From: Trichuris trichiura
Taxonomy: Eukaryota > Nematoda > Enoplea > Trichinellida > Trichuridae
Direction of reading: 5' to 3'
DNA length: 64,000 nucleotides
NCBI GenBank assembly: GCA_037903355.1
Contig: JBAJFE010000028.1
Span: forward strand, 62,001 to 126,000
The stretch's first letter is position 1. The number at the start of each line of letters is the position of its first letter. The notes beneath the pieces are model-generated. The model was not told the DNA's origin. It worked only from the letters and a program-made list of their open reading frames with translations, and ran no database searches. Positions 11,845 to 23,840 of this stretch are shown piece after piece. Both the position numbers and the translations under genes were made by a program.

Positions 11845-13308
11845 TTAATCAAGATTGCACTTCCTCCGAACTGCTAAAGCAACTTCTCGAATACCCTCTT
11901 CTCCATAAACTGGGTTTCCATGTTTCATTGCCCATACACCCACACCAAGCCGCTTTCGTGGATCAATTACGTAGCAACAGAAGAAAATAAACCTATCGTG
12001 ATACTTATTCGTTAAATGCAAGAAATTTTTATCGTCAAAAACCCGACCATACATCCAGGAATCGCATGCGTCGAAATTGGAAAAATCTCGAAGAAGCAAT
12101 TTTAGCAAATGGACGGAATGACGGATACTTCGGATACGCCCTTTTGCACGTTCTATAGTAATCATTTCGAGCAATAAGTCAAACAGCTCATCCACGCTAA
12201 TCTTCAAAACACTGGCGGCTTGGAAGGCTAACCTGAGGGCTTTCATTCCATGATATTTTAAATCATCAAGATAACAGTATTTTCTGGATCGTTTCAACAA
12301 GTTCATGTCATGACTGTTATCCGACTGACTTAAAATCTCTAAACCAGCAACCAGTGCAACCAACCGGTTAGATATGAGTTCCCTCGTATCTAAGAGGGAC
12401 TTAATGGTTTTTAAAGGTAAACTGTAACTTTTGATCGTGCAAGCAGTTTTTGTTACCAACACGAACACGCTGGAAAAGTTTTTCATCGCCCTCTCAACGG
12501 CTTCGGGACTTTTCGCTAACAAACGAAACAGCAATGCCGATAACATGCAGACGAACTTTGCTGCTTCGTTAGGTGGTTGCTTACACAAAGAACTGGCAAA
12601 ATCCAGAAAGTCTAAAACCTGATTTCGAAGAACGTCATCCGCACATGAGAATGCCCAATCGTTTCGCCTTGGAGTCGGAAGCAATCTTATGCCAAACACG
12701 TTCGCCTCCAACGCCATTAATTGAGCAGCAAAGCTCTTGTCGCGATCTACTTCCGTCAAGTCCAATAGTCCTTTTCCGTAATCAGGAGTCGCCTTGACGG
12801 CTTCCTCAACCAGATCACAAAATGTTTTAGCACATTCTTCGCTTGCAAATCGTTTAAAAATAGACGCTCTGCCTTCAATGCTTTGCAATTCCATACTTAT
12901 AGATCGAATAAAGGAATCGTTATCAACTTTTTTATGACCTGAAAACTGCAAGTCGAACATCTGTCTTCTCTTGTCCGCGTCATCAAGTTCAAAACATTGG
13001 AAACCAAGCACTACTGGAAACATGTAAGCACCCTTGCAAACATTCACGTTGGAAGTTAGACGAAGTGACTGCCTGATAAAGTACGCGACTGCAATCGACG
13101 CATCCGATATGAAAGGAATTTCTCGTACTTCTACTTCCTTGTACCCATTAGGTTGGAAACGATACTCGCGCCCATATTCATTTAATGAATCATAAAATTT
13201 GTCAGCAGCGTCGTAGTAAGAGTCACTGTCGAAGAAAGCTTGTTGCTTTGCGTCTTCCAATTTGCCCCATTCATCCAACACCTCCTTTGTACTCTGCGCC
13301 ATTTTCAA
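11845..13308 (-). CDS. Intronless 487-residue protein of unknown function
   Basis: A single uninterrupted frame of 487 codons starts ATG AAA ATG; the second methionine (MAQSTKEVL) is an equally possible start. In a window where all other long genes are split by introns and stray open frames rarely exceed 140 codons, this length is strong evidence for a real gene. No family was recognised. The protein has no signal peptide and no obvious membrane segment. Its composition is that of a mainly helical soluble protein: repeated leucine/alanine-rich amphipathic stretches, for example CMLSALLFRLLAKSPEAVER and VDELFDLLLEMITIERAKGR. It could be a HEAT- or ARM-like helical repeat protein; that is inference from composition. 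The lack of introns fits a retroposed copy, a recent lineage-specific gene or an acquired gene. Confidence 0.75.
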   Translation of the reverse strand: MKMAQSTKEVLDEWGKLEDAKQQAFFDSDSYYDAADKFYDSLNEYGREYRFQPNGYKEVEVREIPFISDASIAVAYFIRQSLRLTSNVNVCKGAYMFPVVLGFQCFELDDADKRRQMFDLQFSGHKKVDNDSFIRSISMELQSIEGRASIFKRFASEECAKTFCDLVEEAVKATPDYGKGLLDLTEVDRDKSFAAQLMALEANVFGIRLLPTPRRNDWAFSCADDVLRNQVLDFLDFASSLCKQPPNEAAKFVCMLSALLFRLLAKSPEAVERAMKNFSSVFVLVTKTACTIKSYSLPLKTIKSLLDTRELISNRLVALVAGLEILSQSDNSHDMNLLKRSRKYCYLDDLKYHGMKALRLAFQAASVLKISVDELFDLLLEMITIERAKGRIRSIRHSVHLLKLLLRDFSNFDACDSWMYGRVFDDKNFLHLTNKYHDRFIFFCCYVIDPRKRLGVGVWAMKHGNPVYGEEGIREVALAVRRKCNLD

Positions 13309-15043
13309 GGGAAGTATGGCGCCGTCGAAAAGGGATCTATCGATTCTCGATCAGTGAACGTAAGTGTCTTTCACGCCGGCGAACGCAAAATAACGGATCC
13401 CTTCTGATGCTCGGCTTTCACTACTATGCTAAACCATCAAAGCTGAATACAAAGCGCTACAGTACCATGCCGCCAATGAACCTGCATACTCAGATTGTTG
13501 TGTTTTCAAACTGAAACGAATGTTGCGCACCAGCTTGTAAAGAAGACCAAAAAAATTTTTTTCCGTTTAACATTTCAAACATTAATTTTGGTGAATAGCG
13601 CGACGAGATTTCATTCACTGTAGGACATCGAAAGCACAAAAACTATTGCACCATCGTCTGAGCAATTTCTTCTGTTGCGCAACGTGGTTCGCCGGAAAGC
13701 AAAAAAGCGCTACCTTTTTTTGACATGTGCTGGGACTATTTATAAAGCTTGTACCCTTCCAAATGTCGTTTTGCGACCTGTGAGTCAAAATAGTCTTAAC
13801 GTTGACTTTTCATGATGCTCGTGATCAATAACTTCTCGGCGGCGCACGGCGCTCGCTGAGACATAACTTACGCATATGCCATATATCAGCCAGCGCGCTT
13901 TTGGCGTTGGCGGAGGAGCGCGTACCGAGAGGTAACTGAACCTGAGCATCATGAGTTAAGGTAAAAATCCCGAACAAGCCAAAAATGCATTGCAAAGTTT
14001 GGCCTTGTCGCGTCTTCTAGTTAAGGAATAAATTCGAGTAGAGGCGTTATTATAGTGGCCTTGTCCTGAGCTGGCGATCAAATAAACAAGGCCAATAGAA
14101 TAACGGCTCTGCTCGAATCTATTCCTTATCTAGAAGATGCCAACGTATAACCGTCACAACGCCTAACTTTGCAGTGCCTTTTCGACCTACTCGGGATTTT
14201 GACCGCCACCGCAGCATTAGAAGAGGTCAACGATAAAGTGCCGGATGTCACTTGCAGACTTTCGGCGACAGACAGTATGTCTAAACGCTTGCTAAGCAAA
14301 GTATGTTGCACACCTACTGAAGTACCTTTTAAGGAAGGAATGTGCATTATTCAATATTTGCAAATTAGCCTACCTACTTGACGCTATGGTGCGCCTAGAC
14401 GTTTAGGCAATTGTAAACAAATTTGAAATTACTCGCGCGGACAGAACGCCAACTTATTAGACTAATTTTCTTGATCAAACCGTATTTAAGGACCAACAAA
14501 AAACTAACCCGTTGGTCCGGTATGTTCACTTTTCCATTTGGGGAAAGTTTGAACGCACAATGACGCGTTGAAACAACCGAAAAAGGCGGCTGTTCGAAAC
14601 TGAAGATTTCTTGATGCTCTGCAAAGGAAAGTTGAAAATCAAAAGTGAAACAACCGCCAAGTCAATTCGGTAAACAACTCACTCGGTGTCCGTTGACTTT
14701 TGTGAAATGTCACTGCAGTTCGGCAGGGGAAAATGGCCGTTCTCGAATTGGCACTGCAAAAGCAGCGGGTGAAAGAGTGAGAAAGAAAAAAGTGCACTTA
14801 ACCTTGGTCGACTTGGGAACTCAACCGAGTTGACACAGTAACCCATCGGTCGTTGGAGACAGGCCAACGCGTGATGCGGTTGGCATACTTTTAGTCGGCA
14901 CATTTTTGTTGCCACCGCCATTGGAACAACAACGGAAGCGGCCAGCCGGAACCGGTGAACCACTGCGCGCACGACTGATTGAACAGAAAAATCATGCTTT
15001 TACATACAAGTCGGCTGACAGCAGCTGCATCCACTGATCTCCG
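13309..15043. other. Intergenic region with a large imperfect hairpin
   Basis: No coding exon was recognised. The only structured element is the inverted repeat at 14014-14136. The last 100-200 bases probably hold the promoter of the small secreted protein gene that starts at 15044. Confidence 0.5.
14014..14136. repeat. Imperfect inverted repeat, ~51-base arms
   Basis: The left arm (14014-14064) begins CTTCTAGTTAAGGAATAAAT. Read on the opposite strand, the right arm (14086-14136) begins CTTCTAGATAAGGAATAGAT and continues in register to the same GGCCTTGT end. Roughly seven mismatches separate the two 51-base arms. The loop is 21 bases (14065-14085). No open frame is involved. It could be a palindromic MITE-type element, a hairpin RNA gene or a remnant of an inverted duplication. 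Confidence 0.85.
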
Positions 15044-15696
15044 GTGATGTCTGCCACAGGAAACTGTATGTACGTAGCAATTGCTTTCGCTGCAACGATC
15101 CACCTCTGTTCGGCAGAAGAAAATGAATTTTTCAAATTGCTACCTTTCAACAATGCGTTCGATAGTTTTAAACGGCTATTCAATCTTCAACCAACCAACA
15201 CTGAACAACAAGTTCAAACTGGTAAGCCAATTCTTTTTTTCCTTCGAAATAGTTCATTTTTCAAGAAGAGATGCTTTGCTTAGTTCAATCGCTTCCTTCG
15301 TCGCAATGCCAAGCAATGACCGGTCCAATTGCTCTATTGTTAATGAAGACATGTCATTCGCAGACAGCCACTAAGACGGGCTTCATTTGGGGATCGCGTC
15401 TAAGAGAATTGATCTCGTCTCATGATTCATATGATCTTGGCAAGGGTATCACTAGCGGTCTACGAGAGACCTGCGAACAAATGGCTCAAAGTCAAGCATG
15501 CGACCAATTAAGCGCCCACTTGGCTAAGTGCGACGTCGCTGGCGGTATTGCCTCCTTTATTGGCTTCGTCCAAGCGAGGCAACGTTGCAAGAAGTTGTCC
15601 AACTTTTTCACCAATTCGGATAATGTGCGCAAAAATGTTGGCGGTCTTTTATCCAACGAATTTGTCGGAGGACTGATGCAAAAGTTCATCGGTTGA
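15044..15696 (+). CDS. Small secreted six-cysteine protein, 2 exons
   Basis: Exons 15044-15221 and 15284-15696 join in phase (codon GTT split across the junction) to give 196 residues. The second methionine (MSATGNCMYVAIAFAATIHL) gives a better signal peptide, with cleavage probably after CSA. The mature part is helical in character and carries six cysteines in the second exon (SSQC, KTC, ETC, QAC, AKC, QRC), which could form three disulphides. Near the C-terminus is a glycine-rich hydrophobic stretch (NVGGLLSNEFVGGLMQKFIG). I do not recognise the family; saposin-like or DUF19-like nematode secreted proteins are possibilities only. An AATAAA lies 76 bases after the stop. Confidence 0.7.
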
Positions 15697-15771
15697 ATCG
15701 GAAAACTTAATTTCATTGATCGACATTGCACATTTTAACCATTCATTCAAGCAAGCCGAAATAGTTGTAAA

Positions 15772-15777
15772 AATAAA
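15772..15777 (+). terminator. Poly(A) signal of six-cysteine protein gene
   Basis: AATAAA (in AAATAAATAA) lies 76 bases past the stop codon of the preceding plus-strand gene. Confidence 0.55.
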
Positions 15778-15951
15778 TAAAATGAGAACATCATTGCGTC
15801 ACGGAAGAGCGGTAAATTGTTGATAGAGCGCGCGACAGCACCGAGCCTTTGGCCGCGAACAATTAGAACGGAAAACCAACGACTGAGGAGCAGCCAAGTA
15901 ACGCATAGGCGCATAAAAGGGCACAAATGAGGCACCAATGGAAGCTTACTA

Positions 15952-18900
15952 TCATCGCTTTAAGGACAAAAAGTCCATAACATTATTCAACAAATGCCTT
16001 GGCGAGCTTGGAAAATGCATGTCATTATTGCCGGAAGGCCTTTCGGATTGAGAATCAAATGAATTCCGGCTGGCTGAAAACGATGTCCGCTCATTTTCGG
16101 GTGAATTCAAGCGCCGTTCCAAAGCATTCGGTGTACCAAAAGTGGTAGCTCCATCCTGGGATGGAGCGGCGGCCGGTGTGATCCATTCTCGAGGAAAACA
16201 TCTCTCAAGAAATGGGATACACGAACTGATAAAAGCCAGTCGATTCACCCAAGGCGGAATCTCTTTGCCGCAAAGGATCTTGAAATTACGTAACAATAAC
16301 AACGTGACAATAATCGGTGGCAAACACGGTCACTCTAATCAGCAACGAAGTAATTAAAGGCAATTTTAGTGTGACAGCTACGAAGCTGACGAATTAAGTA
16401 TGCCAACTTTGACAAATCGAAGAAAAAATTTTTCAAACAAAAACAACTAATGGATGCGAACTTGGGCGTAACTGACAATAATGGTTTGCTCGTGGGGTCG
16501 GTAAGTAAAAAAAACTGAGACAGCCTGAATTTACTTGCAGTTCTACAAGGGTGCACCTTTTTTGTTGTCTCCCCAATAATGGAAATTCATTAGAAAACCC
16601 CCGTCTCAAAAGCAGACCTCCATCTTACAGACATGACGCCTTGTGACGTCACGCCAACGATTTGAAGCTTTCGGAAATTCCTATAAAAGATTTTCCACAG
16701 CAAGACGACATGAACAACCGTCGGGCATTAGCGGAGAGGGGAAAGAAAAAACTATTCACCCCAATCGTGGCATTGCAAGGGAACATATCTCATAAAAATG
16801 TAATGACTTTTTCAAAAGATCGCTTGAAGATGGGCTTACGTTTCTTTCTTTTAAAGCTGCTGAACCAGCACTGCCAACAAGCGGAAAACTTTTGCACTAC
16901 GCGCATGAATTTATAAATAAAAACGCGGGAAAACAAAAAACATCTCTTGTTTAAAAGTACCGCTGTTAGGATTTTTTCAGTCTTAAGTTTAACAACCCGC
17001 TTAACATGAGCTATCCTGTTTTGGACCGATTGAAAATTGGATTTACAAAGAAGTCGACCAAATCTACTTCTTCCCAACCGGTCGTTATATATTTCATTGA
17101 AATGTTTATTTGATGCATAACAAGACTTGCGCAAGCGAATTTAACTCGTCAGCTAAAGAAATGGGTTCCCAGCCAGCAGGATTCGGACGTTCTACAATAG
17201 GACCTCGACTACCCTGATGATCAAATACCTATTTTGTTAATTTTTAAATTATCTTGTTGCATGAGATGTTTAAAGCCTAAATTTCATTTAAAAAATTGTA
17301 TTTTATAAAAATTATCCATTATACATGGTTTGTTTTCAAAGATGTCAATTATCTTTCGTTGGCTGCCGCACAGCGAATGCTTTTCAAGCGAAGGGTCCAT
17401 TTTGGCTCGCATTACCATTCTGGAGCAGCATTCCACCGTTGAAAAGCATTTCCTGGATCAGCATTTGTACTGTCGGAATTGTTTCATTCATCCATGTATT
17501 AATAAGTTCGTTTCACGAGCTTTTTCTCAATGCTGAGTGCGCTACAGCACGCCAGCTTTGGGCCAATACGCAACAACGGCTATTTGGAAGTGTCTCCTCA
17601 CAAAAGCTGGTTGCAGATTCCTTACTGTCATTTTCTGTCAGTAAAAAAATGCCGGAGGAGTTGCTTACAATCTAAGCGTTCCAGTTTTCCAACTACACTT
17701 TTATCCAGCTGCCATAATTACAGGATGGCATCAGCGGCGGAGTATCATTTTATTCATAACAGCGCGTTGCAATTTTTTATTCTTTTAAGCAATTTAAAAG
17801 CGTAGCCTTTTTTCTGATAGCCAAAATCCTACCATAATGCAATTGTAAAGGTATAGAAAGAAAACAGCGTCTTTAAAACACTGCACCGTGCAAGAAAACG
17901 GGTTTTGGGGACCCTTTCTCTCTTTGCTCGCAAACAAGACAGTAACTTGGTAATGATCAAGTTTGTTCTATTGGTAAACATACAGTAAGATAAGCAATAC
18001 CGATTACACATTTTTCGCGGCGCTTCCCTTCTGCCCTTGCTTAAACCTAAGACAAAATGCAAGCCTTACAAGCCAATACGACGATGGGATGCACAATCGC
18101 ATAATCGGTTTACTTTACTGTATGTTTATGAGTAAAGCAAACCTGCTTAGCGACAATAGACCTGTAGTGTCTGCGGGCATATAGAAAAGCAGACTTGGCA
18201 TGATATTTTTTTATTTGCTGTACTAAGCCTGACGCGGGAAACTTTGAGTAGAAGGCAAAAAAGGGATCTTAAAAGCGGAGTAGTTCGGAAGGGGAATGAC
18301 TTTACTGGCGAAGGTTTCCCGGGGGTTTTCTAATGATGAGCAAAAGTCCTTATTCGTCAGTTCGTAGAGCAGTTGTTTGTTTATTTATAGACATTCGCTG
18401 TATCAACACACGGGAAAAGCGGCGAAAGGCGTTCATCAAGAAAAACATAAAGCAGTTTTTTTTGACGCATTGCAAAGATGGGAAAGCTCTATTCCGAAAG
18501 ATGCGTTACTTTTGCCGCAATAAAAAGTTTCGTCTTATTAATAATCACTCCGGTCACAGTTTATCGCCATGACAGAACGGACGGGGTACGGTTTCTCGCA
18601 AAAACGACGTCACCTATCTGCACCGTGAATATGCTTTTGTTATGCGTATTGCGAGAGCAAAGGAAAATGAGAACGCTTGGTCTTCGCTTAACTCGAACAG
18701 TCTAACGTTAACGTTGCAACACTGTATTAAGAAACCTGTTCGCGACTGGAAAAAGACAGAATCGCGAGTGACAAACACTTGTAGAAATATCTGAAAAGCT
18801 GAGGCGGCAGCATGTCTTACAGGCAACTATGGGGGCCCAAAAGACTTTTTAACTTATTCGCTCTCGAGAAATTTTATACAATTAAATTAAATATCTTACC

Positions 18901-19352
18901 TTCGACAGAGCGTCCGTGAAATGGTTGCAATTTTTGTTCATCAGATGATATCTGTTGCCCTGATATTCGTTTCCCATCTGCTGAACAATGCTCAAGACGT
19001 CTTGTCGAGTAAAATCTGTGTATCCTTGCAAAATGCTCACTCTGCCAAAACAACATCGCGTCGGCAAGCAAAGCAGCGGATAGCAACTAACTTGAACTTG
19101 TAGTCGTCGCCCAATTCTTCCTCGCACTTTGGTTCAATTTCAAAAATACCGCTAAGCTCCAACCGATGCCTGCCGAAACAGTATTCCGTCCCGTACACTT
19201 CAACGCCCGAATGGTAGATACCAACGCCAACGGAAGACAAATAGTCGTTCACCCAATTCTGTACGGAAAAAATGGAATTCTCAACACCACCATCGCGGCT
19301 TGTACCTACTAACCATGCTATAGACGTTCAAGTATACCGGCTCGTTAGCCAT
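15952..19352 (-). CDS. PPPDE-type deSUMOylating isopeptidase (DESI2-like)
   Basis: PPPDE/DeSI proteins are papain-fold cysteine peptidases; human DESI2 is reported to act on SUMO or ubiquitin conjugates. Exons 19352-19314, 19258-19092, 19041-18900 and 16278-15952 join in phase to give 224 residues. The first exon codes for only 13 residues ([13 protein letters not shown]). The catalytic histidine is in [11 protein letters not shown] and the catalytic cysteine in NKNCNHF. The last exon starts [20 protein letters not shown], matching the conserved post-catalytic segment, and adds a 70-residue Ser/Asn-rich tail slightly longer than in human DESI2 (194 residues). The third intron, 16279-18899, is 2.6 kb and shows no coding content on either strand. 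Both active-site residues are present, so the enzyme is probably active. Confidence 0.92.
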
Positions 19353-20601
19353 GCCGGCTCAAGCAAACACCAGCTGACTAATGGTCCAAAAAATAACAAT
19401 AATTTACTTTTAAATGATGCGCAGGTTTTAATGCCCTCTCGACCTTGAGATTTATTAACTGATTTTCCGCCGACGTGCTGCTGCGATTTTTTCAAAAAAA
19501 GACGCTCTGTCTAAGCCTGTTTTCCTGTCATTAAAAAAAGGCATCCCCGCCATAACAGCCTAGTAAGCGTGAGAAATTTACTTGTATGTTTACCATTAAA
19601 CAAAGCTTGAATAAGCGCGTTCTTTTTTCGAAAGCGCACCAAACAAAAATTGGTGAGAAGCAATGCGTTGTATGTACCTACCCTTCATTAATAGTTGGTA
19701 CAAACTCAGCATACTGTAGCATTCGTTGAATAATCTGCACGTAAATAGTTTTTTGTCAATAGGTTCTGCAAGGTGGCGTACGCGCTGTCGAAATTAGACA
19801 GGCGCGTTTAGAAGGCAATAAACAGGCGGGCAAGTATGATTTGTTGCTCGACTGAATCGGCGCCCAGTTGCCAGTTGCCTTGAGGTAGGCGACGTGCCGT
19901 GCATTTCGACCTTTAGCGCGCCGATTGTCAGCGCCTGTCGGCGGATTGGCAGGCCATCGTCGCCGACGGAGACATTTCGGACTCATTTGTCGATCATCAT
20001 GGGATTGACGGACGTCTTGTAGCTTGTGTCAGTGCGAGCCATTCTTGCCATGGCGTTTCCGCGCATTCGGATGAATACTTGGGGCGATCGACCTCAACAT
20101 CCTTACCACATTGTCTATCGAAAGGTACACAACTCTACGTTGTAGAACTGTGTTCTTGTTGTTCTTGTGCCTGCATCCCGCATTCCGTTTGGTCACTTGT
20201 GCTTGTCGGATAAACAAAAAAGTAAATTATGATCATATTCATTTGTTCAATAACAACTGACGTCTAGGAAGAAGCATGCTGAAGAAGTTGTACGCGTTAA
20301 ACGACACCAAATTTACTCAAGCGTATTGATTTCTTGTATGCGTCGTCATGTTTTTCCTCGTCTCTTTCTTACAACAACAAAGAACGAATGACGACGACGA
20401 GGGAATCCGTTGCCTTAGCTGTGTTTAGTTAGCATGGTAGCGCATTTCGCTAATTGCTACTTGCGTCACTTTATTTAATTTATGAATATGAGAGCACTGC
20501 TCGATCAACCCTGGATGGATATGCATGCCATCGCTTGGCGTAGGTTGAGTATTGTTTCTTTTTTTTTTATCGCGCTCTCCAAAGTCCAATTTCTTTTGTA
20601 G
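19353..20601. other. Divergent spacer between DESI2-like and RGS genes
   Basis: The spacer should contain two divergent promoters and possibly a first exon of the RGS gene, because the first RGS exon recognised begins exactly at a good 3' splice site. No coding exon was recognised here. Confidence 0.4.
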
Positions 20602-23461
20602 ATGGAAAAGTTGGTGCAACTTATGTTGCACGACACCGAAGGCGTACCGGTACGAACCGTTAAGAGTTTCATTTCAAAAATTCCCAGCGTCTTCACCGGC
20701 ATTGACTTGGTACAGTGGATCAATCAGCACGTGACTACGGATGATCTCAGTAAGCGCGCGCGCGCGCGGCATCAAATTAGAAAAAGGAATGCTAACGATT
20801 TTTGCTCAACTATTTCCAGCCGAAGCGTTGCACCTCTCTCACATGCTCGCTTCGCATGGATATTTATTTCCCATAGATGATCATTTGCTTATGGTGAAAT
20901 GCGACAATACATTTTACCGATTCCAGGTAAGCCACAAGCTGCTTTGCTTATCCAGCTTAAACATTACTTTGATAAATTCGCTTTCGAAACTATGAATAAT
21001 AAGGATCAGTGACAGGCGTTAAAGTCATTCAAGCTTTTTGTGCTACTTAGTGAACGACGACCTGTCTTGAAACTAGTGAATCTGCTTTTGTTCTACACGC
21101 AGATTTAATAGTCCTTTTTTCTTACGATTAATTTTGAACGCTGCTGCTCAACGTACGTGCTATATATTTATCATTATCAATAGCATTTGTTAATTTAGTC
21201 GCGTAGCCTTACGTTAACTCACGTAGATGCTACTTATCGTAAGTTGTGATCGTCCATACTTAACCACCTGTTAGCCAATGAGACAAGCCGGGGCAATTGT
21301 CTGCTCAATGGCAATTTAAGTGGCTAATTGTTAATCCGAAATGTACTGTAAAAGTTTGAAAGCAGCTTTACTAAGCTGACCAACGTCTTCGTGTAATGAT
21401 TCACCATGGTCGTTTCGATTTATTCGCCAATTATTGATCTTGCGCAGCTTTTCAATTTGGTCAATAATATTGCGCTAGGCTTGGCCGACTTTTGCACTTT
21501 CAAATTTGCCTTCGAACTTCAACAACCAATTGGTCATTTCGAGTCGAAACGCGCCCATACAACCTATGGAGTTGAGACAAAGTTTGCCCTTTATTGGACT
21601 GTCAATAGGAGAAGTTCTCTCGTTGAAAAAAATGTGCATAAGCAGTGGATAAAGCTTTTGCGGACCATTTACTTAAGTGTACCACCGTCCTAATAGACAA
21701 AATTAATAGTTTGCATTGGCGATCATTTTCCTATCGACTGAAAGCCTTTGCTAATGGGTAGTTATCAGTATTTGAAAACGTCAATGTTCTGCCCTTTCCC
21801 CTTAATGAACGCGAGATAAAGAAAAGCCCGTTACGACGACGCGGTAAAGTTAAAAAAAAGGGGATGGCTACTTGAGCTACGCGCTTTTATCGTTGCCTTT
21901 TGTAGCAACGATTATTTCCTGATTTTTAGACCCCCTATTTTTGGGCTTCCAATTGCTGGGAACCGGACAATACCGACTACGCGGTCTATTTGTGCAAGCG
22001 AACAATGCATAACAAAGCTCACCTTGAGTTGGAGGATTTTGAAGCGGAAAATTTGGCCAAACTGCAAAAGATGTTTTGCCGCAAATGGGAATTCATCTTC
22101 ATGCAAGCCGAGGCTCAATACAAGTAAGCCGTCCCGACGTCGTCTTGTTGTTTTGCCGAGCAATGGCTTTTCTTTTTTCAGGGTGGACAAAAAGCGGGAT
22201 CGTCTTGAACGCCAAATTTTAGGACAGTCAGGAAAGGGCTTTTTGGGATCTTCACAGACCAGTAGTAAGGCGGGAGGATTGTTGACGTAACAATTGAAAT
22301 TTGAACATTGCTGCTGCAGCCTGGCGCCGTTAATACAACCGAAATTGACTTTCGCAAGTTGAGTCGTTGCCACAGGATTCGACCCACGGAAAACCGAAAC
22401 GTTCGCCAAAGCAACAACCGAAGCAAGTCGACGGTGGAACGTTACGAAAATGAAGTTTGCCATTTGTTTGACTTTCTTGTTCGAATACTAAAATTAGCAT
22501 ACGTCCCGTCAGGTCCAACTGTTACAGTCGCGACTGGCCCGCAATGCATTGAAGACGTCCAAAGTGGCTGAATTGTGAACACTTTTTTTTTGTTTGACCC
22601 ATTCATGGGCATATTCGCTATTTCAGTTTGATTGCCTACTCGGAGCATCGCACTGAATTTGATCCTTTGTTCAAAACTCCGGAACCGTCGAATCCGTGGA
22701 TATCTGATCAGACGGATTTTTGGGATCTGGAAAGAACGTATGTCCATACAGTAGTAGAGCTTAATTTACTGTAAGAGTATTATTTTCAGCGGCGAATTAA
22801 ACAGTCGAAGGGTAAGACGATGGGCGTTGTCATTTGACGAGCTGCTAAGCGACACGGCTGGTCGCGAATGCTTTATGAAGTTTTTGGAGAAGGAATATTC
22901 GGGCGAGAATCTTCGCTTTTGGGAAGCGGTGCAAAGTCTGCGTTTCAGCTCATGCAGAATGGTGCCCGTCAAGGTGACGTCAATCTACAAGTAATGATGA
23001 ATATTCAAAATAGGAGGATAACTACAACTGTCGTACCTTTATTTTCAGCGACTATCTTGGTGCGTCAGCTGCTTCGCCAGTTAATGTTGACAGTAAAGTG
23101 ATGGACATAACGAATAAGAATCTTGAAAATTCGGGTCGATGGAGTTTTGACGAAGCTGCCGTACGTGCGAAAATGATGGTTAGTTGTTGAAAGATGGAAA
23201 AATTGTTTTTAAGGAGCACATATACTGTTTGATGAAGAACGATTCCTATCAACGCTTTATACGGTCGGACCATTATAAAGAATTGATTTGCGGTGAAAAA
23301 AAGAAGGTAGGTTACTTTTTTAAAAATGGTGGCTAAAATTGGTGCCTGACAACAATCAGGCATTTCTTTTGCAGTCGGTTGGCAAAATGGCCGGCTTAAG
23401 GTCGGTCATATCGTTTCCCGGAAAACGCGACGTATCGTTGCTGCCAATGAAGCTCAGTTAG
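20602..23461 (+). CDS. R7-family regulator of G-protein signalling (RGS6/7-like)
   Basis: R7 RGS proteins speed GTP hydrolysis by Galpha-o and pair with Gbeta5 through a GGL domain; C. elegans has EGL-10 and EAT-16. Exons: 20602-20749, 20820-20926, 21930-22123, 22182-22269, 22320-22454, 22498-22574, 22627-22737, 22790-22990, 23049-23160, 23214-23306 and 23375-23461, giving 450 residues. The order is DEP ([20 protein letters not shown]), helical DHEX ([17 protein letters not shown]), GGL ([15 protein letters not shown]) and RGS ([35 protein letters not shown]). The ATG at 20602 follows TTTTGTAG. Either it is internal, as the human alignment (RKME) suggests, or the leader is spliced just before the start codon. 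To keep the frame, the intron after 22269 seems to need a GC donor. A (GC)n run sits in the first intron, and intron 2 is about 1 kb. Confidence 0.93.
20754..20768 (+). repeat. (GC)n dinucleotide run
   Basis: About 15 bases of alternating G and C fall immediately after the donor of the first RGS intron. Alternating purine-pyrimidine GC tracts can adopt Z-DNA; no function is implied by position alone. Confidence 0.8.
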
Positions 23462-23840
23462 CCAAAGAAAATATGGCGCCAACTTGTCTATTGCTCTCTG
23501 TCAAACGCCGTTGTTCGCTGTCATTCGCCAAAAGTAGCGCATACGTTTTATTTATGCGCTTGTGCGTGACCAACGTCGGGCACAGAGTAGATACGGTGAC
23601 GTTTTCAGAGCAAACGCGGGCGCTTTGCTTGGTTGTTATGTAGCCGTAGCTCTTTTCCCGTACGCAGGCGCTGCTTGGCTGTAACATATGGACGGCAGTT
23701 GGAAATGCTCTTCGGCTGGCAACTCCGTGTTGATCAAATCGACTTGGTAGTTGAACTCCGTGTAGGCGTACATTTCCGGTTCCAGCGGTATACGTATCAT
23801 TCCAATTGGCAGCAATGCTAAAAAAACAATAAAAAAACGA

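Noticed and set aside
23454..23687. Minus-strand frame after the membrane protein stop
   Set aside because: It could be joined only through an intron of about 27 bases; another frame over the same bases is equally plausible.
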